Below are positions 39,871-51,655 of a DNA stretch of 64,000 nt, piece after piece; the stretch's first letter is position 1, and every line of letters begins with the position of its first letter. Under the pieces are notes generated by a model, which worked only from the letters and a program-made list of their open reading frames with translations, was not told the origin of the DNA and ran no database searches. Origin of the DNA: Corythucha ciliata (Eukaryota; Arthropoda; Insecta; Hemiptera; Tingidae); assembly GCA_038030265.1 (NCBI GenBank), contig CM075943.1:27776001-27840000 (forward strand), written 5' to 3'. A program made the position numbers and the translations under genes.

Positions 39871-42260
39871 TTTAGTGCATTTCATTCTGAAAATGCACTA
39901 TTGGTCTCGTCGTGATGGTGGCAAACATGGGTCATGTCATGTTTTTTTCACGTTTCAGAACCTCTAGAACACGAATTCAGTGGTTTCCGGAATTCATATA
40001 TATACAGGGTGATTCAGGAGGAATGTGACAAACTTTCACAGGTGATAGTGCGTACCTGGACGCACAAAAATAGCCGAAAATGCTTTGGTTACGAGATATG
40101 AGCATTTTCCTGTTTTTTCCCAGTTTCATTACTTTTTACAATAATTGTCGTGTTCACGGCTCACCGACGGAGGTTGGACAAAAAATGACGGTTGATTCGG
40201 AAAGAGGATAATATCCTGTTCCTGAAACCACCATGAAAATCAAAAATGTCGCTCGCGCGTGGCTATTTCAGCCATGTGAAAAGTGAAAAAAGTATTTTTT
40301 TGAAATTACCAATACATTTCACATCGGTATCAATCAGCTGCTAGTGCACGCATTGATGGGCAAAGTTGTGGAAAACTACCCAGTTCTGTGTACTTTCGAA
40401 CGGTGTTCTGGTACCTGGTAGTTGAAGTTTGCAACCCTCTGACTTCAGCAATCAAGTTCGAATGCAAAAAAATGTTACTTGCTGTGTTAAAAGAAGCCGA
40501 ATAGGCCATTGTAAACGTCCTTTCCTTAGGGTATTGTGTTTCTCCGAGCAGGCTGCCCTCAATGCTTGAAGTAAGGATTCAATTCACAACGAGGCTCACC
40601 ATGTGAGCTGAGGTGGTGGATGAACAGCGTTAGGGTGTACACTGGACTTGAACATTTCACCTTATCGCCGGTACCCTTTGTACGATCAATTTTCACAACG
40701 AGGCTCACTATGCGTGAGATCGTGGATGAACTGCTGCGTTAGGACTTGAACTAGGGCATTCCTACTCATCAGTCACCACTCATCAGGTTTAGATTAGCTC
40801 AGTAGATTGCGATCTTTGTACATCGTTTTTTCTCTCCGAATTAGTTGAGATCAACGATTGAAGAAGAACCTTAACTTAAAATACATTTAATTTAATTGAG
40901 CGTTCAAAATCCCCCCCCCCCCGTTTCTTGCTCACTTTGTGTTGCTCTAAACCGCAAATTTTTGGTGGCCAAACGAATTTAGATTATTACGGCGAGAGGC
41001 TGTGAAACGTCACAGCCCAATAAATGGTCCTCCTTGCATGATCATTTTCGGGAGAATGCCTCATTACTACACGTGAAATGTGTTCAGGGGTTCATAGAGC
41101 TGAAAAAGTATTCGTTGTTACTGTTGTTACGTTTCCGAACGTATGATAGTTTGCTAAAGCGAATTTTAGTCAACTTATTTTGTCAGGGTACTATTAAAAA
41201 TGCCTCGACATTTTACTAACGAAGAGTACGCCGACATAATGTTTTCTACGGAATGTGTAGAGGAAATGACCGAGCCGCCCAGCGAGCATATCATCTTGAA
41301 TTCCCAAACCGAAGATTGCCGGCCAGAAATACCTTTTCGCGGGTTTTTAGAACGCTTCGTGAAACTGGAGCGTTCCCAAGACGATCGACGAATTCGGAAA
41401 GGGAAGAGAATATCGACGTTGAGGACATTTTAATGGAAGTTGAACGTGACCCAACAACGAGCACCCGTCGAATTTCGTTAGCGGTGCATACGTCACAAAC
41501 AAGTGTGTGGAGAACTCTCAAGAAGAATGGGCTTTCACCATACCATGTCCAAAAAGTCCACAATTTGTTACCAGGAGACGAAATCCGTAGGTTGGAGTTT
41601 TGCCAATGGGTAAATACAAACCGCAACAAAATCCCATTCATTCTTTTTACCGATGAGGCCACATTCACGAGAGATGGGATAAACAATTCTCACAATAGAC
41701 ATATCTGGTCAGAAGAGAACCCCCGAGCAAAGTTAGTGTCGGCTTTCCAACATAAATTTTCGATCAACGTGTGGTGCGGTATGCTCAACAATATGTTAAT
41801 CGGACCATTCATATTAGAAGACCGTCTTTCCGGACCGACTTTTTTAAACTTCCTTCGGAATCACCTCCCAGCTCTGCTGGAGGACGTTCCTTTTCAATAC
41901 AGAAATCGTATGATATTTCAACTCGACGGTGCCCCTGCACATTTTTCTCGTGAAGTCCGAGCATTTCTCGACGAAAAATTCCCTCTGAAATGGATTGGGC
42001 GAGGAGGACCAATTAACTGGCCAGCGAGGTCTCCCGACCTAACGCCACTTGATTATTGTCTCTGGGGGTGGATGAAGACATTGGTGTACGAAAAGAAGCC
42101 CAGCACACGCGAGGAGCTGATCAATAAAGTCATGGCCTGTGCTGAATCAATCCGACAACGACATGCCAAAATTCGTCGAGCCACCAGAGCTCTGCAGAAA
42201 AGAGCGACAAAGTGTGTCCACGAAGGGGGAGGAATTTTTGAACACATAATTAAATGATGT
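39871..42260 (+). repeat. Tandem unit 2: repeat A left part + DD41D mariner
   Basis: The repeat A hairpin (39875-39898), TA tract, then mariner from 40005. About 1.2 kb of non-coding leader precedes the transposase. The unit ends within a few bases of the stop codon, with no mariner 3' UTR or 3' terminal repeat, and passes directly into another repeat A hairpin at 42265. The same abrupt junction follows unit 1. Confidence 0.85.
41200..42257 (+). pseudogene. DD41D mariner-superfamily transposase with a single frameshift
   Basis: The N terminus 'MPRHFTNEEYADIMF' (41200) shifts frame near 41241-41246 into 'YGMCRGNDRAAQRAYHLEFP', consistent with loss of one base. It then stays open to 42257, about 350 residues in all. 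The first ~60 residues match the DUF4817-type helix-turn-helix found with such transposases. The catalytic triad is in 'FTDEATF', 'FQLDGAPAHF' and 'TPLDYCLWG'. Counting gives 41 residues between the second and third aspartates, hence DD41D rather than DD34D. Apart from the frameshift it looks intact, implying recent activity. The 3' terminal repeat is missing next to it, so this copy could not be mobilised normally. Confidence 0.85.
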
Positions 42261-42394
42261 TTTAGTGCATTTCATTCTGAAAATGCACTATTGGTCTCGT
42301 CGTGATGGTGGCAAACATGGGTCATGTCATGTTTTTTTCACGTTTCAGAACCTCTAGAACACGAATTCAGTGGTTTCCGGAATTCATATATATA
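42261..42394 (+). repeat. Third repeat A left part
   Basis: Hairpin 42265-42288 followed by 'ggtctcgtcgtgatggtggc' up to the TA tract. Its right part resumes at about 43693 after the foldback element. Confidence 0.85.
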
Positions 42395-43692
42395 CAGGGT
42401 GATTCAGGAGGAAATGCATATACTGAAGTATGTTGTAGTACTAAGTATTTGCCACCAAAATGACCCTATGAACATAGGGTCGCAAATGCTTTCCTTCTGA
42501 GATATGCGTACAATTGTGTTTTTTCATCGGCTGCCTACTTTTTCTCCAAAAACTCGATTTGACGGCCCAACCGCTGGGCTTAGAAAAAAACTGTTGACTG
42601 TTTTGAAAATACCACAAAATTGCACTTCAGAAAACAGTGTTTTGAACTGCTGTAAACGAACTCAGTGTTTTTTATGATTTTCCACAAATGGCGAAAGTGA
42701 CTTCTTTTAAATTTCTCCTATAATTCAGCGACGATTTCTGCCGAATTTATAATGCTTCCGATATGGTCCCATTATCAGAAAAACATGTCCTTTCTGTGGG
42801 CTTTCCAATGACCTCCTCAAAATTGATGGTGGTCCATTTTTTAAAGAGATATCACAGTTAATATCCGAAAAAACAAGGTACAAACGTGCAAAATCAGCAA
42901 GTTTGTCCCAGTAAAAATAAGCGTATTTGTGTGCCTTAAACGTGTTATTGTGCCTCATGAAGGCAATTATTGCTTGGAATTCAGTCCAAAAATATCACTT
43001 TAACGCAATAAATGACAAATCATCCCCCCCTCCCACCGGGGGCTTAAACATGGTGGGGCGTGGGATTTGTCATTTATTGCGTTAAAATTAACATTTTTGG
43101 ACTGAATTCCAAGCAATAGTTGCCTTTCATGAGGCACAATAACACGTTTGAGGCACACAAATACGCTTATTTTTACTGGGACAAACTTACTGATTTTGCA
43201 CGTTTGTACCTTGTTTTTTCGAATATTAACTGTGATATCTCTTTAAAAAATGGACCACCATCAATTTTGAGGAGGTCATTGGAAAGCCCACAGAACGGAC
43301 ATGTTTTTCTGATAATGGGACCATATCGGAGGCATTATAAATTCGGCAGGAATCGTCGCTGAATTATAGGAGAAATTTAAAAGAAGTCACTTTCGCCATT
43401 TGTGGAAAATCATAAAAAACACTGAGTTCGTTTACAGCAGTTCAAAACACTGTTTTCTGAAGTGAAATTTTGTGGTCTTTTCAAAACCGTCAACAGTTTT
43501 TTTCTAAGCCCAGCGGTTGGGCCGTCAAATCGAGTTTTTGGAGAAAAAGTAGGCAGTCGATGAAAAAACACAATTGTACGCATATCTCAGAAGGAAAGCA
43601 TTTGCGACCCTATGTTCATAGGGTCATTTTGGTGGCAAATACTTAGTACTACAACACACTTCAGTATATGCATTTCCTCCTGAATCACCCTG
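42395..43692. mobile_element. Complete 1.3-kb mariner-type foldback element
   Basis: Ends 'cagggtgattcaggaggaaa' and '..tttcctcctgaatcaccctg' with TA on both sides. Each arm is about 590 bp and they pair almost throughout. The core holds a smaller palindrome ('aacgcaataaatgacaaatc' and complement) around a C/G-rich loop. The first 19 bases equal those of the DD41D mariner at 37503 and 40005, so that transposase could have mobilised it. A truncated copy is at 6532-7642. Confidence 0.9.
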
Positions 43693-44540
43693 TATTTATA
43701 TATATATTTATGGCCGTTTTCTTGTTAGCACGATAACTCTCGTAGAAATTAATTTAGCGGAACGCGCTTTGGCACAAAAAACAGTAGTCATAAGGCCCCG
43801 GTCGGTATTGCATTTGGGCCAAATCGGTCAAGGTGGAGGGGGGGAAAATCGGGCTTGAAGTCGTCAAAAAATCACTAAAAATCACCAGTTGATTCTAGAA
43901 GCATCATATTCGGTACGTATACTCCATTTTAGACTAGCCTTTGATTCCCATTTTAATTTTTTGAAAAAGTCAAGGGGGAGGGGGTGGTGCCCCCGTGGTG
44001 GAAGTAAGTGTGTGGTCTTGTTAGCACGATAACTCTCGTAGAAATTAATTTAGCAGAACGCGCTTTATCTAAAAAATCAGTAGTCATAAGATCCCGGTCG
44101 GTATTGCATTTGGGCCAAATCGGTCAAGGTGGAGGGGGGAAAATAGGGGTTGAAATGGTAAAAAAATCACTACAAGTCACCAGTTGATTCTAGAAGCATC
44201 ATATTCAGTACGTATACTCCATGTTAAAGTAGCCTTTGATTCCAATTTTAATTTTTTGAAAAAGTCGAGGCGGAGGGGGCGATGTCCCCGGGGTGGAAGT
44301 AAATGTGAGGCCTTGTTAGCACGATAACTCTCGTAGAAATTAATTTAGCGGAACGCGCTTTGGCACAAAAATCAGTAGTCATAAGGCCCCGGTCGGTATT
44401 GCATTTGGGCCAAATCGGTCAAGGTGGAGGGGGGAAAATAGGGGTTGAAATGGTAAAAAAATCACAACAAATCACCAGTTGATTCCAGAAGCATTATATT
44501 TGGTATGATGATTCCATTTTGAAATAGTCTTTGATTCCCA
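43693..44540 (+). repeat. Right part of repeat A expanded as three ~296-bp tandem units
   Basis: 'cttgttagcacgataactct' starts at 43721, 44017 and 44312 (spacings 296 and 295). Each unit includes 'ggccccggtcggtattgcat' or a close variant, 'tgggccaaatcggtcaaggt', and 'gaagcatcatattcggtacg' or variants. The third is shortened. The copy at 13656 has one clear unit plus a decayed second. A relative lies inside the hAT element near 52050. Confidence 0.85.
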
Positions 44541-45240
44541 TTAAGTTCAGCTTAAACAAACCCGGCAGCAAACAGTACGAGGGAGGGTCAAACATAAATG
44601 AAACAAATCATGGTCTCAACATTACTACTTCTGGGACGGCTTAGGGTATCCGTATACAAAATGAAATGCACTCTTTCCGACCGCCAGCTGCCGGAGCGAA
44701 ATTTTTTTATTTATTCACAAAAGTTGGCATACTTGAAATCCCGCCAAAACGAGCATTTTCCGCAAAGTAATAGGTCTATTCGTTTGTCGTCCCGGACTAC
44801 TCCGAGCAGCACGAAATTTTGCAACCTCGCGGGTTATCATAATGGGAAATAACGCGAAAAAATAATGAAAGGTTAGTACTTTCAGTGCTAATAGTGCAGC
44901 TCCGGGCGACAAACGAAATAGACCTATTATCCCTTGTATTCTCTGTCCTTTTCATGCCTCTAAATAGCTCATCTGTTTATCCTCCATTATTTTATTATTG
45001 GAGAGCTTCAGTAGAAAATAAGGCAAAGAAACACAACTTACCAATTTCCGACAGCTACGTTACAGGCGAATTTTTTTTCGAAGGCGCATATGACACCAAC
45101 ATGCTAGCTGACGTGTTTGAAATGACCTAAAACTTCAAAAATCGCGTATTTATTAACTGTTGGATTATTTTACGAACGGATCACGATTTATGCTCTATTT
45201 TAGCATAAATAAACCTTGAAAAATAGATTTACGAATAAGT
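44541..45240 (+). repeat. Block shared with 14210-15060, carrying a 156-bp MITE insertion
   Basis: Sequence such as 'tacttctgggacggcttagg', 'gaaatcccgccaaaacga' and 'ttattggagagct' matches the paralogous block at 14.2-15.0 kb. The MITE at 44771-44926 is absent from that block, which therefore acts as the empty site. Confidence 0.8.
44771..44926. repeat. 156-bp MITE, 'taggtctattcgtttgtcg' ends
   Basis: 'taggtctattcgtttgtcg' at the left and 'cgacaaacgaaatagaccta' at the right are inverted with one mismatch, and the inner 'tcccgga' and 'tccgggc' boxes partly pair. The insertion is confirmed by comparison with the unfilled block at about 14650. The ends resemble those of the MITE at 17194. Confidence 0.85.
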
Positions 45241-48200
45241 TCTGACCCGTGAAACTTCCTCATTGCAAGTTTCGTTGTTTTTGTTGTTGTTGTTGTTGTT
45301 GTTGTTTTTTTTTTTAACCGATCACAGACCCCAGGCTATAGCCTCCCACGACAGCGCAAAATTGCATATTTTGGAGGCAAATATCAGTGAAATTTGTAGC
45401 TTCTGTTCTGCCTGAAATTGACGATATAATGCAAATTTCACGTCTTAATTCCGCGAATTTGAACGTTTGGAGGTTTTTGTTGTTGTTTTGTTTTTTTATT
45501 GACTGCGGAACCTGATTGTTGAGATATACAATCCACGAAATTGGAGTTCCTGGTTTTTTAAGCAGCTGGATTTTTGCTTTCCTGGCTATAGTTCAGCAAG
45601 TTTCACGGTTTAATTATTCCGAAATCGCAGAAGCGTGACCGTGAGGCACTTTCTTGTTTAGTGAGCTCATATTGGGCTGGCTATCTCCGTCTGCGCCACT
45701 AGCCTCTCGAATAGCAGTGTATATCAACATTAAGCAATAATCATTGAGTTTGAAAGTCCGGGTCCTACATTTTAGCCGAGCGACATTACAAGTTTTCTGG
45801 CAGTATATCTGCGAACATTGCAAGTTTCGTGATGCAAGTTACGGGTTCGTATAAACTGCGAGTTTCGAGGCTAAATATCCATGGAATTGGAAGTTTGCAG
45901 TTGTTTTTTGTTGGCTAGCAGGCGCCGACTGCGCCAATACCCTGGCGAATAGTAGTGTAATTGCAACATTCAGAGATGAGTATTTCTGAGCTTGCAATTT
46001 TGGGTGCCGACCCCATTCCAGCCACCATCAGGAGCGCCCTAAGCTTGATGAAGCCCTAGCCCCCACCCGCCTTGAAACGATACCTTTGAATCCCAGAATG
46101 GTGCAGAAGTAAGAGTCGAAAATTGATGCTGCGTTGTTGGCGAGGGAAAATTGGAGGAGGGTCGAGGAAACATCTGTGCAGCTCTGGTCAACAGTCCTTT
46201 GGTAAAAGATATAAAACTGTTAGATTTTGACAAGCTATTGACTTGTTTCGGTTCCAAATGATGAGAAAAATAAGATGGTCTGTGAGGTTCTGGGTCAAAT
46301 GACCTATAACGCTTTTGTTCGCTCTGCATGACACTACCCTGCCCTTTTGTTGACTTTCCAATTTCCTGAGCCCTCCCCCCCCCCATTATCAGACTACAAA
46401 TACTTCCAACTAATTCCTTTCATCTTTGTTGTTTCATCGTGCCTTTTTTGTTATAAAATCGTACTGTAAAGAAGTTATTGCATACAAGGAGGGTGGAGGG
46501 GGTGGGGGTGGAATTTTGAAGGATAAGAAAAGAACGCCCAGCGAAAATTACTTTGCTCCTTGAAATTCCATTTTCTCTCTCTAAATTGCTTCTCGAACCC
46601 CCACCAGCCAGTCGCGCGGCCCTGTAACAACCCACTTCCCCTCCCTCCTTTTCACGGTACTAATCGAAAAGTTACTTTGAAGGAAATCGTAAAAGCGGTG
46701 TTTCTGATCATGTGGTGGTGTTGGTGTTGTTCGATGGAGGGCGGGTTGAGTGAGCAGGAGGCGACACTTCGATAGTACGCTGGGAGCTAAATTGAACAAG
46801 TATAAACTCAATGTTCTGGGCCGTTTAAGTTTACCTCACGTTTTAAAAGTTGAGTGGCGTGCGATACAGGCCGTCCCGTGTCTCGTTTCATTGTAGCTCA
46901 ATCGCCATAGGGAGGGTGACGCTAATGCCATCATATCACCTGTAATCGACGTCTCTGAAAAAAATAGGACTTGGAAGGGGGGGGGGAGTCAATTAAATTT
47001 GGGCTCAATGCGTCAACCCCTACGATAACGAATCCCACTAAGTCCCGTTCAAGTTTAGAGTTCTTCTCCTAGCACGTGTTACTTCATAGTGGTGGTGAGA
47101 TGGAAAAAGGCTTGGGGGGAATCGGGAGTGATTTATAGCGAAAAGAGCTTTGTAGACATGAAGGGCTCGTTTCCGTGACAAGATGTATTACTTCTTTCGT
47201 GAGTACGCTTTTAACGGGTGGCCATATCGAAAGAAAAACACACAAAAATTAGTGAAAACTGAGTTCCAAACCGCCAGCCCTAATAACGGTACAAGGCCCT
47301 TGGTTGAACTTAGCTGTTTATCTAATGGGCGTGTTTGTATGCCAGGACAACGATTTCCATGAACATAACCAACGAAGCTTGAGATATCCAAAGTTCAAAG
47401 TTGTGCTTAGCTTATAGCGTTGATTTCATCTTTTAATCGACCAGTAATTTATACAGTGACTCGGGGTGAGAAGACGGTTGTGAGGGGGATGCTTCAACGG
47501 GTATATTAGCGAGACGCTTTTAACTTATCTCATTAGTTAGTCGAGAAGTTTTCACGCCTATAGAAAACAATAATGGAAGTTCTGAATTGATTTAATTAAT
47601 GATGACTCTTAATAGAAAATTTCTACCGTCTGTCTCTTCTTTTCTTATTCTGTCCAAAACGAATTTATTTTGAAACCCCCCACAAAAAAAGGGAGAGAGC
47701 TAATTCGTTCCAAAGATTTATTTGCGGAACTTTGGTATATTACACAGTTCTTAAAAGCATGCGCTACTGGCTCTGTTAAACTCGAGGGAAAACGCACAGC
47801 CCTCGCCACCCCCCCCCCCACTCCAAAACGGACTTCGCGAAAAGGCAGGAACTTCAGTATCTCACGCGTCTGTGTTGAGGGTTGTTGGGGGTTGAGTTTA
47901 CTCGCTCGCCCTACTGAGTTGTTTAAAAACATCGTGATACTGAGAACGAAAATAAAATTGCTTTGACTCAACCGAAGGTATTTTCGCTACAAAGGATAAT
48001 TTTAGATTAATTTTAAGGGCAAATTTGTTGAAATTCGATCTAATATAAGAGACGGGGCACGAGCACAACGATACGAAACTCGCGCGTCTTAAATTCTCTA
48101 GACAAAGCTCTCTGAACAACTTAATTACCCAAAATAAGTTATTGCGGTAAACACTTCGGACGGATTCGATGGAATTTTCAAACATATCGCACGGCTCGAT

Positions 48201-48700
48201 GATGGAATGCTGTGGGCATACCCTTCGAAAGCATTCCAAGCACATTTTCCCCATAAAATCCCATTACAAACAAAGAAAAACATTGCGGAACGGAGCTTCC
48301 TCAATATAAATGTTTGATGTTTATGTCTAGTCAGACGAAATAAAAACATCATTCACTCAAATAAGTAGTCGAGCGAAAGAATATGAAAATTTCGTGTTAG
48401 AATCATAAAAAAGTTCGTAAATTTATGCAAAAAAAAAAAAAAAAATGAAATGAAGCTCGGAGGTATGTTAAATTCTTCCCTCAGACATATATTTAAAAAT
48501 TACAAAAGGCTCGCCGAAAATGAAATTTAAACGGTACCTACACTGAAAAGACTGCCCTTGATGTGTTTTTTACAATGTAGCAACTTTTCCATGACAAAGA
48601 AAATTACCCCCCCCCCCTCTTACCACTCCCACCGCACTTTGTTTTTATTGCGCGAAGTTGAATCACTCGCACTGTATTATAGGGCCCAGGGCGCAGTATT
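45241..48700. other. Gene-poor stretch with a (GTT)n microsatellite
   Basis: A GTT run at about 45277-45306 is the only simple repeat of note. From 45340 to 45990 there is loosely periodic wording ('gaagtttgcagttgtttttt', 'gcgagtttcgaggc') of no clear unit. Frames at 46039-46386, 47645-47971 and 47898-48254 (minus) have no recognised homology. G- and C-runs at 46379, 46978 and 47811 are simple sequence. Confidence 0.35.
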
Positions 48701-48708
48701 GCCAATCC

Positions 48709-48743
48709 GGGTAATATTACCCGATTGGTGGGTAATATTACCC
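48709..48743. repeat. Two perfect 14-bp palindromes, GGGTAATATTACCC
   Basis: The palindrome occurs at 48709-48722 and 48730-48743, linked by 'gattggt'. Partial 'cgggtaa' words continue to about 48805. Could form cruciforms; no function can be assigned. Confidence 0.7.
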
Positions 48744-48805
48744 ACCAAGGACCCGGAAGTCAATCGGGTAAGTCATCGGGTCGTAGCAAAAATCGGGTAA
48801 TCGGG

Positions 48806-49287
48806 GGCCCCTCATATTTTCATTTTTTCCCTCCGCTATTGCCGCACTATAGTGGTCAGGAAAAATCATGAACCGCATAGAATGTCTAACTATCCTGTTA
48901 TATTCCGTTAGCTGCTTCTAGATTCCATGAATCATGATAATATACTCAAGGATATGCATTGTGCATAGGTATATGTATGTGTCGTAGGCAAATAGCATCA
49001 ACCCAGGCAAATGCTTTTTGCCAAGTCAAATAGCTTTCTGAGGTCAAAATCGATAGCCGTAACTATCCGTCCAAGGCCTAGCCAAATTCTATTCACCCAT
49101 TCTAATAGCTTCAGCCTAAACTTTTGTCAGGCAAACTAACAGGAACCTTGTAAATCACGTCAAGGCGCAACTTGTGTTAAATTGATAGAAAATGAGTAAC
49201 TCGGCCTTTCACTCCACTGTTTCGAGAAACAATGGCCCTGGGTGGGGTTTAGCTATGCTCATTCCTCCCTCTGCGCCTCCCAAGGGC
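48806..49287. other. Spacer, nothing recognised
   Basis: AT-rich DNA with no family-like frame and no clear repeat. Confidence 0.3.
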
Positions 49288-49360
49288 GTCACCGTGGCGC
49301 ACTTGGCAGCGCATTGGACTAGCTTTCCAGAGGTTGTGGGTTCAAATCCCGCCGGGGAGC
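49288..49360 (+). tRNA. tRNA-like sequence or tRNA-derived SINE head, acceptor stem imperfect
   Basis: It is 73 nt long with a D arm (GCGC..GCGC at positions 10-13/22-25), an anticodon arm TTGGA/TCCAG with loop CTAGCTT (anticodon would be AGC), a 5-nt variable loop, and a T arm GTGGG-TTCAAAT-CCCGC fully pairable. A and B boxes are good ('tggcgcacttgg', 'gggttcaaatcc'). The acceptor stem has only five of seven pairs (mismatches at 1-72 and 4-69). The body does not look like a standard tRNA-Ala. Pseudogene or SINE head is more likely than a working tRNA. Confidence 0.45.
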
Positions 49361-50504
49361 CCATTTTTTCTCGAAGCTCGAATTGTGATAGGCTTTGCCT
49401 TTCCAAGTCGCCCGCATAAGATCATATTAATTAATCTATCACTTTAAATAATTGAACAATTATTTACATGGCCCTCCGGGCCGGATAGCCAAGTAGTTCA
49501 TTGATTAAAATCAGGGAAGGTCTCACGTAGGACTTGGGGTATAAGGAGCAGTCTAGAGTGTTTGGTGATTTTGTTAGTTTAGCGTTTAGCTCAATTTTCT
49601 GAACACCAAACAGGGACCTGATTCTAGAAAGTTTTGCGCTATTGACTAATTTGAATGATTAAGCTGGATGCATTGAAAATTTTGGCCAATGACTGTTTTC
49701 TGCTGTGATAAGTTCAATAATCCGTTGGCATTCCTTTTCACCACTGAAATGACTAAATGAAGGCTCAAGGCTGCCCATCCCCCTCAAGGTGAAAGGCGTA
49801 TAACCCCCTCCCCACTTCGAATCAGCCCCCTTCACCACAGCCCACGGCTCCATGCCGTGAAAATAAAGAAATTTTAATTGAAGGACCATGCAATATTTTT
49901 TTTACATACGCCATCATGGGGATTGTTCCTCTCCTCTAAAACAGAACGTTCGATATAAGTCTATTCAGGATTTTCAGGGATAGTTTTTCAAACCTACGGC
50001 TGAAAGAGGCCGTCTCCTCCCCTAACCACAGCCCGGCCCGTCAATTAGTTTTCTCATTCAATCAGAGACTCACCCCGCAGAAATTTTGAAGTATCCCTTC
50101 ATTCTCGTGTTTCTCACGAGAAAATTGAGGAAAAATATTCGAGTTTATGCATTTTGTGTTATTCCCATTTATTGGTCGAATACTAGAGATTTTTCATTTT
50201 TTAGTTTAAAATAATATTATTATGTTTAAAAATCAACTACGAAGATATGAAGAGTGGTGTTTAACTCTTCATATTTGTTGCAAAAGTGAGCAATTTGGGC
50301 AAGATGGGTGTTCATAGAATAAACCTAAACCTAAACCTAAAACTATTTATTTTTAGCTATTTAATATTTTTTTAACAGGCCGGCTTCTCGAAATCCTTCG
50401 CCCGGTCCGTGAAATCTTGACCCGGCCTGACGGGCCGGGACACGTGCTGAAGCCTGGTCACTGCCGGTCTCTAGTTTTCTGCCAGTATACTCACGTATTT
50501 TGCT
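49361..50504. other. Spacer, nothing recognised
   Basis: No gene is seen. A short run 'aaacctaaacctaaacctaa' at about 50322-50341 resembles telomeric wording but is only three or four units long. 'ccggcctgacgggccgggac' near 50421 is a GC-rich hairpin. Confidence 0.35.
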
Positions 50505-50790
50505 GATAAAAGTAGCAAAACTCCAAACCACTGCAAAGTACCCACCCACGGCTATGCTAACTACAGCAAAGCTCCAAGCCATTGTAAAACTCCAATCACA
50601 ATGAAGGCCCAACCACATTGAAGCTCTAAACCACAGCAATGCTCCAAACCACAGCAAAGTACCAACCACAAAAGCTACTACCACAATAAAGCTCTGACCA
50701 CAGTAGAGATCCAACCACAGCAAAGCTCCGACTAAAGCAAAGCTCCAATCCCCCGTATAGCTCCAAACACATCCAAGTTCCTAGCATAAA
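50505..50790 (-). repeat. Minisatellite of 'gcaaagctccaaccaca', reverse of the array at 24520
   Basis: More than ten imperfect 17-20-bp units. Reverse-complemented, the unit is the same as at 24520-24736. Confidence 0.75.
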
Positions 50791-50994
50791 AAGCTCAACT
50801 AATGAAATATCCAGCAGTAGTTAGGCTTTAACCACTAAAAAGACACCGCAACTACCGTAAAGGGGCTTCGGGGTAAAAGGGTACTTCCGAAATCCGGGCC
50901 CCATCCCGAGGCTTGGGCTGCCCATCCTTCTTCAAGCCTTCTTGGTTCATGGCAATCCTCGAAACTAACTATTCTCAGAAACTGGCTTACGGTG

Positions 50995-51270
50995 GACGGC
51001 GGGCGGACACATGTTGATTTTTTAAGAAAATATAAATTCAAAATGCTAAACAAACGAAAATTATGGCTAAACAAACGTAAACAAATGATAATGAGACGGA
51101 ATATGCCGCGAAACAAACGATTCCGCCCATGTGTCGGGTTGCGTGAACTTAGCCCGACACATGCTGTTTTTAAAAAAAAATCATATTCCGAAAAAAATCA
51201 TATTCCGAATGCTAAACAAACGAAAATTTTGGCAAAACAAACGTAAACAAACGGTAAACAAACGATTGAT
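50995..51270 (+). repeat. Two direct copies of an 'aaacaaacg'-rich unit
   Basis: 'acacatgttgattttttaag..atgctaaacaaacgaaaatt' at about 51007-51090 recurs at about 51155-51250 in the same order ('cacatgctgttttt', 'atgctaaacaaacgaaaatt', 'acaaacgtaaacaaacg'). Non-coding. Confidence 0.6.
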
Positions 51271-51655
51271 TCATTTTTCGTTAAATTTTCTGACATGTGT
51301 TGTGCCAGGTTCACATGCGTTCTGAAACGCTACGAACCTGCTCTCTCCTGCTCATTACCACCACAAGAGGAAGTTCTAGAACAGTGGTGCCTACTTACCC
51401 CTAGTGACAACATGCCCCGCGCTCCCCTAATCAATTACTTCATGGAAAGTATAATTCATCAGTCATCACATTTACCAGTAAATGTGAAAATAACTATCCC
51501 CTCCTCTTGGTTGGCGAAGTTCTTCAATTTTATGTAGCCGTGAATTTGATGGCCTATACTTACCTTACTTCTTAATTTAAATTAAAGCCCTGTTCACACG
51601 ATGCAATTTTTGAAGCTATATTGCATGTTGGGGTTTTAAAAACGTATATTCCTTG

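Noticed and set aside
46039..46386. 115-codon minus-strand open frame
   Set aside because: No family resemblance; composition is consistent with a chance frame in a region with few stops.
50316..50342. 'cctaaa' repeats resembling a telomere
   Set aside because: Only three to four units, six-base wording rather than the usual arthropod five-base repeat, and surrounded by ordinary sequence.
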